A stretch of DNA of 64,000 bases from NCBI RefSeq assembly GCF_032163395.1, contig NZ_CP119968.1, positions 1,163,501-1,227,500 on the forward strand. Reading direction: 5' to 3'. The stretch is from Gloeocapsopsis dulcis. GTDB lineage: Bacteria; Cyanobacteriota; Cyanobacteriia; Cyanobacteriales; Chroococcidiopsidaceae. Under the pieces are notes generated by a model. The model saw nothing but the letters and a program-made list of their open reading frames with translations, ran no database searches and was not told the DNA's origin. The position numbers and the translations under genes are program-made. Every line of letters starts with the position of its first letter. The stretch's first letter is position 1. Positions 27,728 to 35,646 of this stretch are shown here, in pieces.

Positions 27728-28837
27728 ATGGAACTGGCGACAACACTGACAAGCCAAACTGTGCAAAATGCTGTCCGTGAGGTAGGAATTAACCCGAATC
27801 ACTGGTACGCGGTAGGTTGGGCAGATCAACTCAAACCTGGGGAAATTATGCCTGTTGTCATCTGGCAGCAGGCGATCGCAGTTTACCGCGATATCAACGG
27901 TCAACTTCACGCACTAGAAGATTTTTGCCCGCACAAAGGTGTTGCTTTGCATAAAGGTAAAGTCCACGGCTGTAACCTTGCTTGTGCTTACCACGGTTGG
28001 GAATTTAATAGTGAAGGAAGTTGCGTCAAAATTCCCTACTTGCCAGAAAAACAGAAGTTACCTCGGGCAAATGTTCGCAGTTATCCCATTCAAGAACAAT
28101 ACAATTTAATTTGGATTTTCCCTGGGGAACCAAAGCTGGCTGCAACTTGTCAAATACCTCATATTCCGGAGTTTTTTGAAAATGAGTGGGTAGTAGTCCC
28201 AATTTCTGCTCATTTTCAAGCACATTTTTCTATCTGCAACGAAAACACGATGGATGTGTTTCATGGATTTCTGCATCAAGGATTACAAGGTTGGTTTGAT
28301 CCAGTTTTGCTCAGCCTCAAGGAAACCGAAGCTTCAGTTCGCGCCGAGTACAACGTTTCCTATAAAGGACACATGGCAAAGTTCCTTGGTTTAAGCGATC
28401 GCGCCGATACCGTTACTACATTACCCATTACAGTAGAGTATCGCTATCCGCATTATGCTAGTTCACTCCAAGGAGTCTCTTCTTTATACTTGATGCGCTT
28501 ACCTATAGGCTCTAACGAAAGTCGTTCGTTTGCCTTGTTCTTTTTCAAAGTTCGTTTACCGCAATGGATACTGCAACCAATTAAACCAATACTAATACCT
28601 CTACTTCAACGCTTTGTATTGTCTAAGTTTCTTGCCCAAGATATTGAAATGATTGAAAGCGAACAGCGTAACTATCTGGCGAATCCTCAACGCAGATATG
28701 TAGAAATTAATCCAGCAATTATTGCTATCCAACGACTAATTATCCGGCAACATGAACAATTTATGCAAAAATCTATACAACCGTCCTTGCAACATCAGGA
28801 GAGAGAATCAGTTACCAATTTTGCTAGCGGCTCTTAA
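27728..28837 (+). CDS. Rieske non-haem iron oxygenase
   Basis: 369 residues from ATG 27728. The Rieske [2Fe-2S] ligands are C67-P-H69 (EDFCPHKG) and C86-A-Y-H89 (CAYHGW). The mononuclear iron site is in CNENTMDVFHGFLH with its two His. The C-terminal part has a hydrophobic segment (PQWILQPIKPILIPLL) that may touch the membrane, as in PaO/CAO or sterol-type oxygenases. The substrate is unknown. It lies between hemJ and three genes resembling a ceramide pathway, 143 bp before the first of them. Oxidation of a lipid or of a tetrapyrrole are both possible; neighbours do not decide. Confidence 0.82.
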   Translation: MELATTLTSQTVQNAVREVGINPNHWYAVGWADQLKPGEIMPVVIWQQAIAVYRDINGQLHALEDFCPHKGVALHKGKVHGCNLACAYHGWEFNSEGSCVKIPYLPEKQKLPRANVRSYPIQEQYNLIWIFPGEPKLAATCQIPHIPEFFENEWVVVPISAHFQAHFSICNENTMDVFHGFLHQGLQGWFDPVLLSLKETEASVRAEYNVSYKGHMAKFLGLSDRADTVTTLPITVEYRYPHYASSLQGVSSLYLMRLPIGSNESRSFALFFFKVRLPQWILQPIKPILIPLLQRFVLSKFLAQDIEMIESEQRNYLANPQRRYVEINPAIIAIQRLIIRQHEQFMQKSIQPSLQHQERESVTNFASGS

Positions 28838-28980
28838 CAATTTATTCATAAAAACTATTACTTTTTGTTCTATGCTACGGTTTTTTAAACCTGGATAGCG
28901 TTAACTACCTAACCAAAGGCAACATTTTCTTAAGTCAAACAGGATAAGCTATCTGGGATAAAGGTGAGGGGAGTAGATTA

Positions 28981-30261
28981 GTGCAAGTTATTAAAGAATA
29001 CGTTCAACGGTGGTACGAAAGCGGACTCGATCCTGATGAGTACATTTGTCATCGTAAGCAAGGTAATCTTGTAGAAATTTCTGATGCAGACACAGGTGAG
29101 AAAAAAACTGTTCTAACCTTCTGCACAAATGACGTCTTAGGACTCGTACAATGCGAGGCAGTTAAACAAGCTGCGATTGATGCAATACTCCAGCATGGCA
29201 CATCAAATAGTTCCACATCAGTTTTAAGCGGGCGGATTACCTTACATCAACAGTTAGAAGACGAAATATCTGCATTCAAGCATTTACCACATACACAGTT
29301 ATTTCTTAATGCGTGGATGGCAATGCAAGCAATGATGGATGCGTTTTGTCACCTCGCAATTCCAGTACCAGGATTTCAAAACACCCGTGAAACACTCATT
29401 CTCACCGATGTGCTGAATCATGGCTGTATTGTTTCGGCAGTCGTCAATGCGGGGACTCGTTCAGGAAAAGTGTTTAGTCACAGCCCGCAAGTGCGCGTCA
29501 AAGCTTATCGTCATTGTGATGTCGAAGACTTGCGGCGTAAGTTACAGCGCTATGCTCGACCTGGCGATCGCATTTTAGTTGTTTCTGATGCAGTATTCTC
29601 GATGGATGGCGACATCGCCCCACTACCCGATATGCTGAATGTGTTGCACCACTACGAAGGTAGTGTTCTACTGATGGATGAAGCCCATGCTAGCGGGGCA
29701 TTAGGAGCTACAGGACGCGGGATTTACGAGCATTTTGGTATTTTACCCGCACAGGCAATTGAACGCGGTGTAGTACCGATAATCATGACAACTTTCTCCA
29801 AATTTGCTGCCTCAGCAGGAGCCGCAATTAGCACTCATGTTGCTGAGTTAAAACCACTCCTGAATGTATCGCCCACATCAATTGGGACAATTTCCCTCTC
29901 ACCACCTTTAACAGCTGCAGCGTTAGAAAGTATCCGCCAAGTACGCCAGCGTCCTGAGTTGGTACAGAAACTTCAAGAAAATACGCAATATCTGCGATCG
30001 CGTCTCGCGGAACACGATTTTGTGGCGATCGGTGAAACCAATGTTATTCCCGTTATCTTACCATCTGAGACTAATCCGAAAATCTTTGCGCGGCAATTGA
30101 TGCATAACTATGGGCTATGGGTGTCTCCCATTTGGTTTATTGCTAAACCTCGCTTGCGAATCACTGTCAATGCATTGCATTCGCGTGAAGAAATGGATCG
30201 CTTAGTTGCAGGTATGGTAGCTACCAGAGATCTATTCTACAAACCAACACTCAGTGCCTAA
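28981..30261 (+). CDS. Alpha-oxoamine synthase, serine palmitoyltransferase-like
   Basis: 426 residues from GTG 28981. PLP-dependent fold-type I enzyme of the KBL/AONS/ALAS/SPT group: FCTNDVLGL at the start, GTSNSSTSVLSG, His147 in NHGC stacking on PLP, D233 and H236 in DEAHASGALGATGRG, and the PLP lysine K274 in TTFSKFAASAG. These enzymes join an amino acid to an acyl-CoA or acyl-ACP. Biotin genes or threonine catabolism are not nearby; the next two genes are a GNAT-type acyltransferase and an NAD-dependent epimerase, the trio used for bacterial ceramide. SPT function is therefore the preferred reading, by inference. Confidence 0.8.
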   Translation: MQVIKEYVQRWYESGLDPDEYICHRKQGNLVEISDADTGEKKTVLTFCTNDVLGLVQCEAVKQAAIDAILQHGTSNSSTSVLSGRITLHQQLEDEISAFKHLPHTQLFLNAWMAMQAMMDAFCHLAIPVPGFQNTRETLILTDVLNHGCIVSAVVNAGTRSGKVFSHSPQVRVKAYRHCDVEDLRRKLQRYARPGDRILVVSDAVFSMDGDIAPLPDMLNVLHHYEGSVLLMDEAHASGALGATGRGIYEHFGILPAQAIERGVVPIIMTTFSKFAASAGAAISTHVAELKPLLNVSPTSIGTISLSPPLTAAALESIRQVRQRPELVQKLQENTQYLRSRLAEHDFVAIGETNVIPVILPSETNPKIFARQLMHNYGLWVSPIWFIAKPRLRITVNALHSREEMDRLVAGMVATRDLFYKPTLSA

Positions 30262-30297
30262 TCTTGGCTGTTAGCTAAATTGCTTGGTGAAATCAAA

Positions 30298-31446
30298 GTG
30301 CTTACAAAATCAATAAATTTTCAAGTTCGTGCTGTAACAACTCCAGAAGAAAGAGAAATCTTCCTAGATATACCAGCAAAGATATATACTAGCGATTCGT
30401 ATTGGGTACCACCAATTCGCAGCAGTATTGCTAAGGAATTTACTTCCGATTATCCTTTCTCTCAGTATGGAAAACTGCAACAATTTGTTGCCCTATCCCA
30501 AGACACAGACAACTCTCAACCTTTAGGTAGAATTGTCGCTGCCATAAATCAGCGCTTGATTGAACGCGAGGGCGAAAAGATTGGGTTATTTGGCTATTTT
30601 GAATGCGTTCCAGATTTTGAAGTTGCTCAAGCACTACTAACAACAGCAAGTGAGTGGTTGCGCGAACAAGGAATGACACGTGTTAGAGGTCCCATCGATT
30701 TATCGACGCATAACCGCTGCTTCTTTTTAGTCGATGGATTCGACTCGCCACCGCTATTAATGATGCCATATAATCCGCCGTACTATCCAAAGTTTATTGA
30801 ACGTGCTGGATGGCACAAAGCGAAAGATGCTTATGCTTATGATTTTCCCTTAGATAAACCTTTGCCCAAAGAGTTTGAAAAAGCGCATCGCGTTGCTTGT
30901 AAATCAGGTGTTAATTTCCGTCCAATTAGCACTAAGGGAGAAGGTTTTGAGAAAGATGCGATCGCCATCTACCACCTGTTCAATCGTGCGTTTGCCCACA
31001 GTTGGAGTTCTACACCCCGCAGCGAAGCTGAATTTCTCGAAGAAGCCAAAGAGTTACAAAGCATTGTAGACCCTGATGTGTTCCCCATTGCGGAATACAA
31101 CGGCGAAATGATCGGCTTTTTCATGGGTTTACCCGATTACAATATTCCTTTGAAGCAAGTCAACGGTAAATTAAACTGGTTGGGAATTCTCAAGTTTCTC
31201 TGGTATCGTCGTCAAATCGATCAAGGACGAGTGATTACAATTTGTTCACTGCCTGAGTATCGCCTGAAAATGGTACCTTTAGCTTTAATCTATCTGGGAA
31301 TGCAAGGCGGAATTCAAAAAGGGAAACCTTATAAACGTGCGGAACTGTCTTGGGTGTACGAAGATAACTACCCTTCGCGTAAACTGATTGAAGCCGCAGG
31401 TGGCAAAATATATAAAACGTATCGTATTTACGAAAAAGCCCTATGA
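30298..31446 (+). CDS. GNAT-superfamily acyltransferase, candidate bacterial ceramide synthase (bCerS-like)
   Basis: 382 residues from GTG 30298 (TTG 30280 is an alternative). Long, two-part GNAT-fold protein of the YghO-like type: VTTPEEREIFLDIPAKIYTSDSYWVPP, then the hallmark GPIDLSTHNRCFFLVDGFDSPPLLMMPYNPPYYPKFIERAGWHKAKDAYAY, and a C-terminal GNAT half ending in AELSWVYEDNYPSRKLIEAAGG. Proteins of this type act as ceramide synthase in Caulobacter, transferring an acyl chain to a sphingoid base. Its stop overlaps the next gene by four bases. Family assignment good; function by context. Confidence 0.7.
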   Translation: MLTKSINFQVRAVTTPEEREIFLDIPAKIYTSDSYWVPPIRSSIAKEFTSDYPFSQYGKLQQFVALSQDTDNSQPLGRIVAAINQRLIEREGEKIGLFGYFECVPDFEVAQALLTTASEWLREQGMTRVRGPIDLSTHNRCFFLVDGFDSPPLLMMPYNPPYYPKFIERAGWHKAKDAYAYDFPLDKPLPKEFEKAHRVACKSGVNFRPISTKGEGFEKDAIAIYHLFNRAFAHSWSSTPRSEAEFLEEAKELQSIVDPDVFPIAEYNGEMIGFFMGLPDYNIPLKQVNGKLNWLGILKFLWYRRQIDQGRVITICSLPEYRLKMVPLALIYLGMQGGIQKGKPYKRAELSWVYEDNYPSRKLIEAAGGKIYKTYRIYEKAL

Positions 31447-32414
31447 AGGCACTTGTCACGGGAGCCAATGGCTTTACTGGCTCCCACTTGGTTCAAGCTT
31501 TAGAACAACGCGGCGCACAAGTCGTGGGCTTGGTACGCAAGTCGAGTAACTTGTCACGTCTAGCCAATTCTAAGTTGCAACTAGTCTACGGCGACATCAC
31601 AGATCGCAAGGCTTTGCAAACTGCAATGCAAGGTGTCAATACAGTATTTCATACCGCCGCCTATGTTGAGCTAGGGTTAGTCGATGCAGACAAAATGCAG
31701 CGTGTTAATGTTGAAGGAACCCGCGCAGTGATGGAAGTTGCTCAAGCATCAGGGGTATCAAAAATCATTTATTGCAGCACTATTGGCATTTTTGGCGATA
31801 CCAAAGGTGAAGCGATCGATGAGACATTTCAACGCCGACAAACCGATTTTTCCTCAGCTTACGATCGCACAAAATACGAAGCACAGCAAATTGTTGATGA
31901 ATTTGCGTCTCTTGGGCTTCCGGTTGTTAGCGTTTTACCATCAGGAATCTTTGGTGCGGACGATCCGCATTTTGGTCCCGTGTTGCAGCAATTTTTCAAA
32001 GGTCGATTAAAGTTATGGGCAGGAGGCGATCGCATTACAGGAATTGTTCATGTTGATGATTTAGTTGATGCAATGCTGTTAGCCGTCGAGAAAAGCCCTT
32101 CAGGAGAACATTATATTATTTCGGCTGGGGAACTTTCTACGCGGGAAATGTTTGAATTCTTGAGTCAACAAACAGGAATATCTGTCCCTCAAGAAGCGCC
32201 AAAATCTGTTGTTAAGCTAGCCGGAAATCTTCTCGATCCCATCGGGCGTGTATTACAATGGCAACCTCCCTTAAGTCGCGAACGCGTTCACTATATTTAT
32301 GATCGCTGCGTACGCGTTGATGCAACCAAAGCCTGTCAACAATTAGGTTGGCAACCGCGATCAGTTGAACAGACTTTATCAGAAATCGTCAAAACACTCC
32401 AACAATTACATTAA
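31443..32414 (+). CDS. NAD(P)-dependent epimerase/dehydratase-family reductase (CerR-like)
   Basis: 323-residue extended SDR. Nucleotide-binding GANGFTGSHLV at residues 7-17, catalytic YDRTK (Tyr-x-x-x-Lys) after CSTIGIFGD, and the C-terminal substrate part. Such proteins include hopanoid, sterol-like and 3-oxo-lipid reductases; in the Caulobacter ceramide pathway CerR belongs to this family and reduces the keto group of the ceramide precursor. ATGA overlap with the acyltransferase gene means tight coupling. Sequence alone would also allow a dihydroflavonol-reductase-like activity. Confidence 0.78.
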   Translation: MKALVTGANGFTGSHLVQALEQRGAQVVGLVRKSSNLSRLANSKLQLVYGDITDRKALQTAMQGVNTVFHTAAYVELGLVDADKMQRVNVEGTRAVMEVAQASGVSKIIYCSTIGIFGDTKGEAIDETFQRRQTDFSSAYDRTKYEAQQIVDEFASLGLPVVSVLPSGIFGADDPHFGPVLQQFFKGRLKLWAGGDRITGIVHVDDLVDAMLLAVEKSPSGEHYIISAGELSTREMFEFLSQQTGISVPQEAPKSVVKLAGNLLDPIGRVLQWQPPLSRERVHYIYDRCVRVDATKACQQLGWQPRSVEQTLSEIVKTLQQLH

Positions 32415-32425
32415 AATACTTAGCA

Positions 32426-32449
32426 GGGCAGGCAAGATGCCTACCCCAC
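32426..32449. repeat. Dispersed palindromic repeat, copy B
   Basis: GGGCAGGCAAGATGCCTACC followed by CCAC, in the convergent spacer after the epimerase gene. Closest copy is C at 39929 (22 of 24 positions). Confidence 0.65.
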
Positions 32450-32458
32450 AGCTAACAT

Positions 32459-32743
32459 TTAAGGTTCCACTTTGACACCGCGCCAAAAGGCAATATAGCC
32501 TTCAATGTTCTTTGCTTTCTCCTTAGCATCAGGATAATACCACGCAGCATCTTTATTGACTTGTCCATCAACTTCAACGCTGTAGTAACTTGCTAAACCT
32601 TTCCAAGGACAACTTGTGTGAGTGGCAGAGTCTTTAAAATACTCTTTGTTGATGCTGTCAGGCGGAAAATAGTGATTGCTTTCAACAACTTCAGTGCGAT
32701 CGCTTTCGGCTAAAACAGTTCCATTCCAAATTGCTTTCGGCAT
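32459..32743 (-). CDS. DUF427 protein
   Basis: 94 residues, full length for DUF427. Hallmarks: MPKAIWNGTVLAESD, VVESNHYFPPDSINKEYF, THTSCPWKGLASYYSV and AAWYYPDAKEKAKNIEGYIAFWRGVKVE. Small cytosolic beta-rich protein common in cyanobacteria, actinobacteria and fungi; no reaction is established. Convergent with the epimerase gene. Confidence 0.88.
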   Translation of the reverse strand: MPKAIWNGTVLAESDRTEVVESNHYFPPDSINKEYFKDSATHTSCPWKGLASYYSVEVDGQVNKDAAWYYPDAKEKAKNIEGYIAFWRGVKVEP

Positions 32744-32821
32744 ATGATTCTTTGATTAAGAGATGGATCTAACCCTTATTATGCAGCGAAAATATAAATA
32801 GCAGCCTTGACTACATTCACT

Positions 32822-34954
32822 ATGCCTCAATTGTCATCTTTAGAAAGTGCTTTAAAACATTATTTCGGCTACGACAGCTTCCGCCCAGGTCAACAATATA
32901 TCGTAGAACAAGCGCTGCAAAATCGAGATTTACTTGTGGTTATGCCTACTGGCGGAGGAAAATCGCTGTGTTTTCAACTGCCAGCACTTTTAAAAAAAGG
33001 TTTAACTGTCGTGGTGTCTCCCTTAATTGCCTTGATGCAAGATCAAGTACAAGCACTGCAAGATAACGGAATTGGTGCAACGTTTATTAATAGTAGCTTG
33101 AGTGGATATCAAGTGCGATCGCGCGAACAAGCAATTCTCAATAGTAAAGTCAAACTTCTCTATATCGCACCCGAACGCTTACTCAGTGAAAAATTTCTCC
33201 CACTCCTCGATTTAGTTCATCATCAAATTGGAATTGCTGCATTTGCAATTGATGAAGCACATTGTGTTTCTGAGTGGGGACACGACTTTCGCCCAGAATA
33301 TCGACAACTCAAACAACTGCGTCACCGCTTTTCTGGTGTACCTACTATAGCACTTACAGCAACAGCAACAGATCGCGTACGCCAAGATATCATTCAACAG
33401 TTGGGCTTAATTCAAGCCAGTATTCATATTGCCAGCTTCAACCGTCAAAATCTTTTCTACGAAGTTCAGCCAAAACAAAAACAAAGCTATCAGCAATTAC
33501 TCCAACTGATTCGTCAACAATCCGGTTCAGGAATTATTTACTGTTTGAGTCGTCGCCGAGTTGATGAAATTGCTTTCAAACTCAAAAATGATGGCATTGC
33601 CGCATTACCCTATCATGCAGGTTTGAGCGATCGCGATCGCTTTGATAATCAAACAAGCTTTATTCGCGATGATGTGCAAGTCATGGTTGCCACGATCGCC
33701 TTTGGCATGGGAATTAATAAACCTGATGTGCGCTTTGTGATTCACTACGACTTACCACGCAATTTAGAAAGCTACTATCAAGAATCAGGGCGTGCGGGGC
33801 GTGATGGAGAACCTGCAAGGTGTACGCTGTTTCTTAACTACGGTGATATCAAGACAATTGAATATCTGATTTCGCAAAAACCCAATCCCCAAGAACAGCG
33901 AATTGCCAAACAACAATTGCGTCAAGTTATTGATTATGCCGAAGGAACAGATTGCCGTCGCACAATTCAACTAGCCTACTTTGGAGAAAGATTTATAGGA
34001 GAGTGTGACAACTGCGATAACTGCTGTTACCCCAAACCAACGCAAGATTGGACGATTGAAGCGATGAAGTTTCTTTCTTGTGTTGCTCGTTGCCAAGAAA
34101 GATTTGGTATGAGTTACATTATCGATGTCTTACGCGGAGCAAAAAATCAAAAGATTCTCCAAAACGGACATCACAATCTTTCTACCTACGGTATTGGCAA
34201 AGATCGCAGTGTTGATGACTGGCGCATACTGGGGCGATCGCTTTTACATCAAGGTTTACTCGCACAAACTACCGATGGCTACTCTGTTTTAAAGCTGAAT
34301 ACTTTCAGTTGGGAAGTTATGCGACGACAGCGTTCTGTATTTGTGGCAATGACTGCTACACCTCAACCTACTACCGAACCTCAAGATACTCCCGCAGCTG
34401 CAGCAATAGAATTGTTTCAACGGTTACGCAACTTACGTAAACAGTTAGCTGACGAACAATCCGTTCCCCCTTATGTCGTTTTCGCTGATTCTACACTCAA
34501 GTTGATGGCAACGCAGCAGCCTAAAAACTTAACTGAATTTGCTCAGCTTTCTGGTGTGGGTAGTCACAAACTTGCTCGTTATGGTGCTGAGTTTTTAGCT
34601 GAAATTCAAGCTTACTGTCAAGAATCGCAACAACAAAATGAACTATCTCCTACATTACCCACAGATACTGAACGACTCACTTTGCAGCTACATCAACAGG
34701 GGTTAAGCATTGAAGAGATTGCCCAACAACGCAACTTACGTCGTACTACAATTGTGCGCCATCTTGCTGATTTGTTGGAAAAGAACCAACTTTTAGACTT
34801 AAATCGTTTAGTTCCCTTACCCCATCAAGAGAAAATTCGGCAAGCTTTGCAGATTCTTGGAGACAAACCTCTCAGTCAAATTCGTGACTACTTAGGGGGA
34901 GAGTATCTTTATGATGAGATTCGCCTTGTACGCGGTGTTTGGCGCAGAGAATAA
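32822..34954 (+). CDS. recQ: ATP-dependent DNA helicase RecQ
   Basis: 710 residues from ATG 32822 (TTG at 32807 is less likely). Superfamily 2 helicase: motif 0/I FRPGQQYIVEQAL and MPTGGGKSLCFQLPA, DEAH box IDEAHCVSEWGHDFRPEY, TATATDRVRQDI, motif VI YYQESGRAGRDGEP. Then the RQC region with zinc cysteines DCRR...CDNCDNCC, winged helix, and an HRDC domain (PYVVFADSTLKLMA...). A further C-terminal helix-turn-helix-like segment (LSIEEIAQQRNLRRTTIVRHLADLLEKN) is common in RecQ1-type proteins. Acts in replication-fork repair and recombination. Confidence 0.95.
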   Translation: MPQLSSLESALKHYFGYDSFRPGQQYIVEQALQNRDLLVVMPTGGGKSLCFQLPALLKKGLTVVVSPLIALMQDQVQALQDNGIGATFINSSLSGYQVRSREQAILNSKVKLLYIAPERLLSEKFLPLLDLVHHQIGIAAFAIDEAHCVSEWGHDFRPEYRQLKQLRHRFSGVPTIALTATATDRVRQDIIQQLGLIQASIHIASFNRQNLFYEVQPKQKQSYQQLLQLIRQQSGSGIIYCLSRRRVDEIAFKLKNDGIAALPYHAGLSDRDRFDNQTSFIRDDVQVMVATIAFGMGINKPDVRFVIHYDLPRNLESYYQESGRAGRDGEPARCTLFLNYGDIKTIEYLISQKPNPQEQRIAKQQLRQVIDYAEGTDCRRTIQLAYFGERFIGECDNCDNCCYPKPTQDWTIEAMKFLSCVARCQERFGMSYIIDVLRGAKNQKILQNGHHNLSTYGIGKDRSVDDWRILGRSLLHQGLLAQTTDGYSVLKLNTFSWEVMRRQRSVFVAMTATPQPTTEPQDTPAAAAIELFQRLRNLRKQLADEQSVPPYVVFADSTLKLMATQQPKNLTEFAQLSGVGSHKLARYGAEFLAEIQAYCQESQQQNELSPTLPTDTERLTLQLHQQGLSIEEIAQQRNLRRTTIVRHLADLLEKNQLLDLNRLVPLPHQEKIRQALQILGDKPLSQIRDYLGGEYLYDEIRLVRGVWRRE

Positions 34955-34967
34955 TCTGAAATCCAGC

Positions 34968-35141
34968 TTAAGAAAAACTATGTATTTTTACTGTTACTGT
35001 TTGTGCAGTACAAATTTCTGCTGAAGGTGTTTTGCGATCGCGCTTAGCTTTGGAAGCCAGTGCTGCTGAAATCAACTTAGGTAAGGCAATACATACTGCA
35101 GTATTAAATACTGTGAGTAATGCACAATCGATAAAATTCAT
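34968..35141 (-). CDS. Small hydrophobic protein (57 aa)
   Basis: MNFIDCALLTVFNTAVCIALPKLISAALASK..., one N-terminal membrane helix followed by a basic segment KAKRDRKTPS. A ribosome-binding sequence (CAAGG) lies just upstream on the minus strand. Converges with recQ, ending 14 bp after its stop. A conserved small cyanobacterial membrane protein is my impression, not a verified match. Confidence 0.5.
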   Translation of the reverse strand: MNFIDCALLTVFNTAVCIALPKLISAALASKAKRDRKTPSAEICTAQTVTVKIHSFS

Positions 35142-35646
35142 ACCTTGATACCTCGTTGCAAATGTAATGACTAAGCGTTGCGCACTAACGATTTATTTCT
35201 TATTTCTTTAGTTTGAAGCAAAAAGCGCAAAACAGACGACATCTCTGCTTTTGAATTTCTTTTGGTTGATATAAGCTAACCTGAATTTAAGTTTTGTAAA
35301 TAGTTAGATATTTGTGGCAAAGTTAGTTTTGCGACTACACAGTGAATTTTAAATCAAAAGCCCAATAAAAGCTTTACATTTATTTGTATGTAGCAATAAA
35401 AAGTATAGAAAGCAATAGTAACTGTATCATCTAATTTATAGCCAACCTAAATTATTCTTGAAATAGCTCTTTTGCTCTTTTCTCTCTGCACCTTTGTGGT
35501 TCATTTTATTCAGCTTGTGAAAGGCGGATCGCCTATGAGAACAACTTTGTTTAAAACTAAGCATCTTATAATCTCTTTACAATTTATGTGATTTATGTTA
35601 ATTGCAAGGTAACTTGTAAAAGTAGTGGATTGTAGCGATTGAGAAT
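35142..35646. other. AT-rich spacer before the acyl-ACP synthetase gene
   Basis: 505 bp. No gene supported. CACCTTTGTGGTTCA at 35490-35504 nearly repeats a motif upstream of sufS (20811-20824). The rest is AT-rich and includes the promoter of the next gene. Confidence 0.4.
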
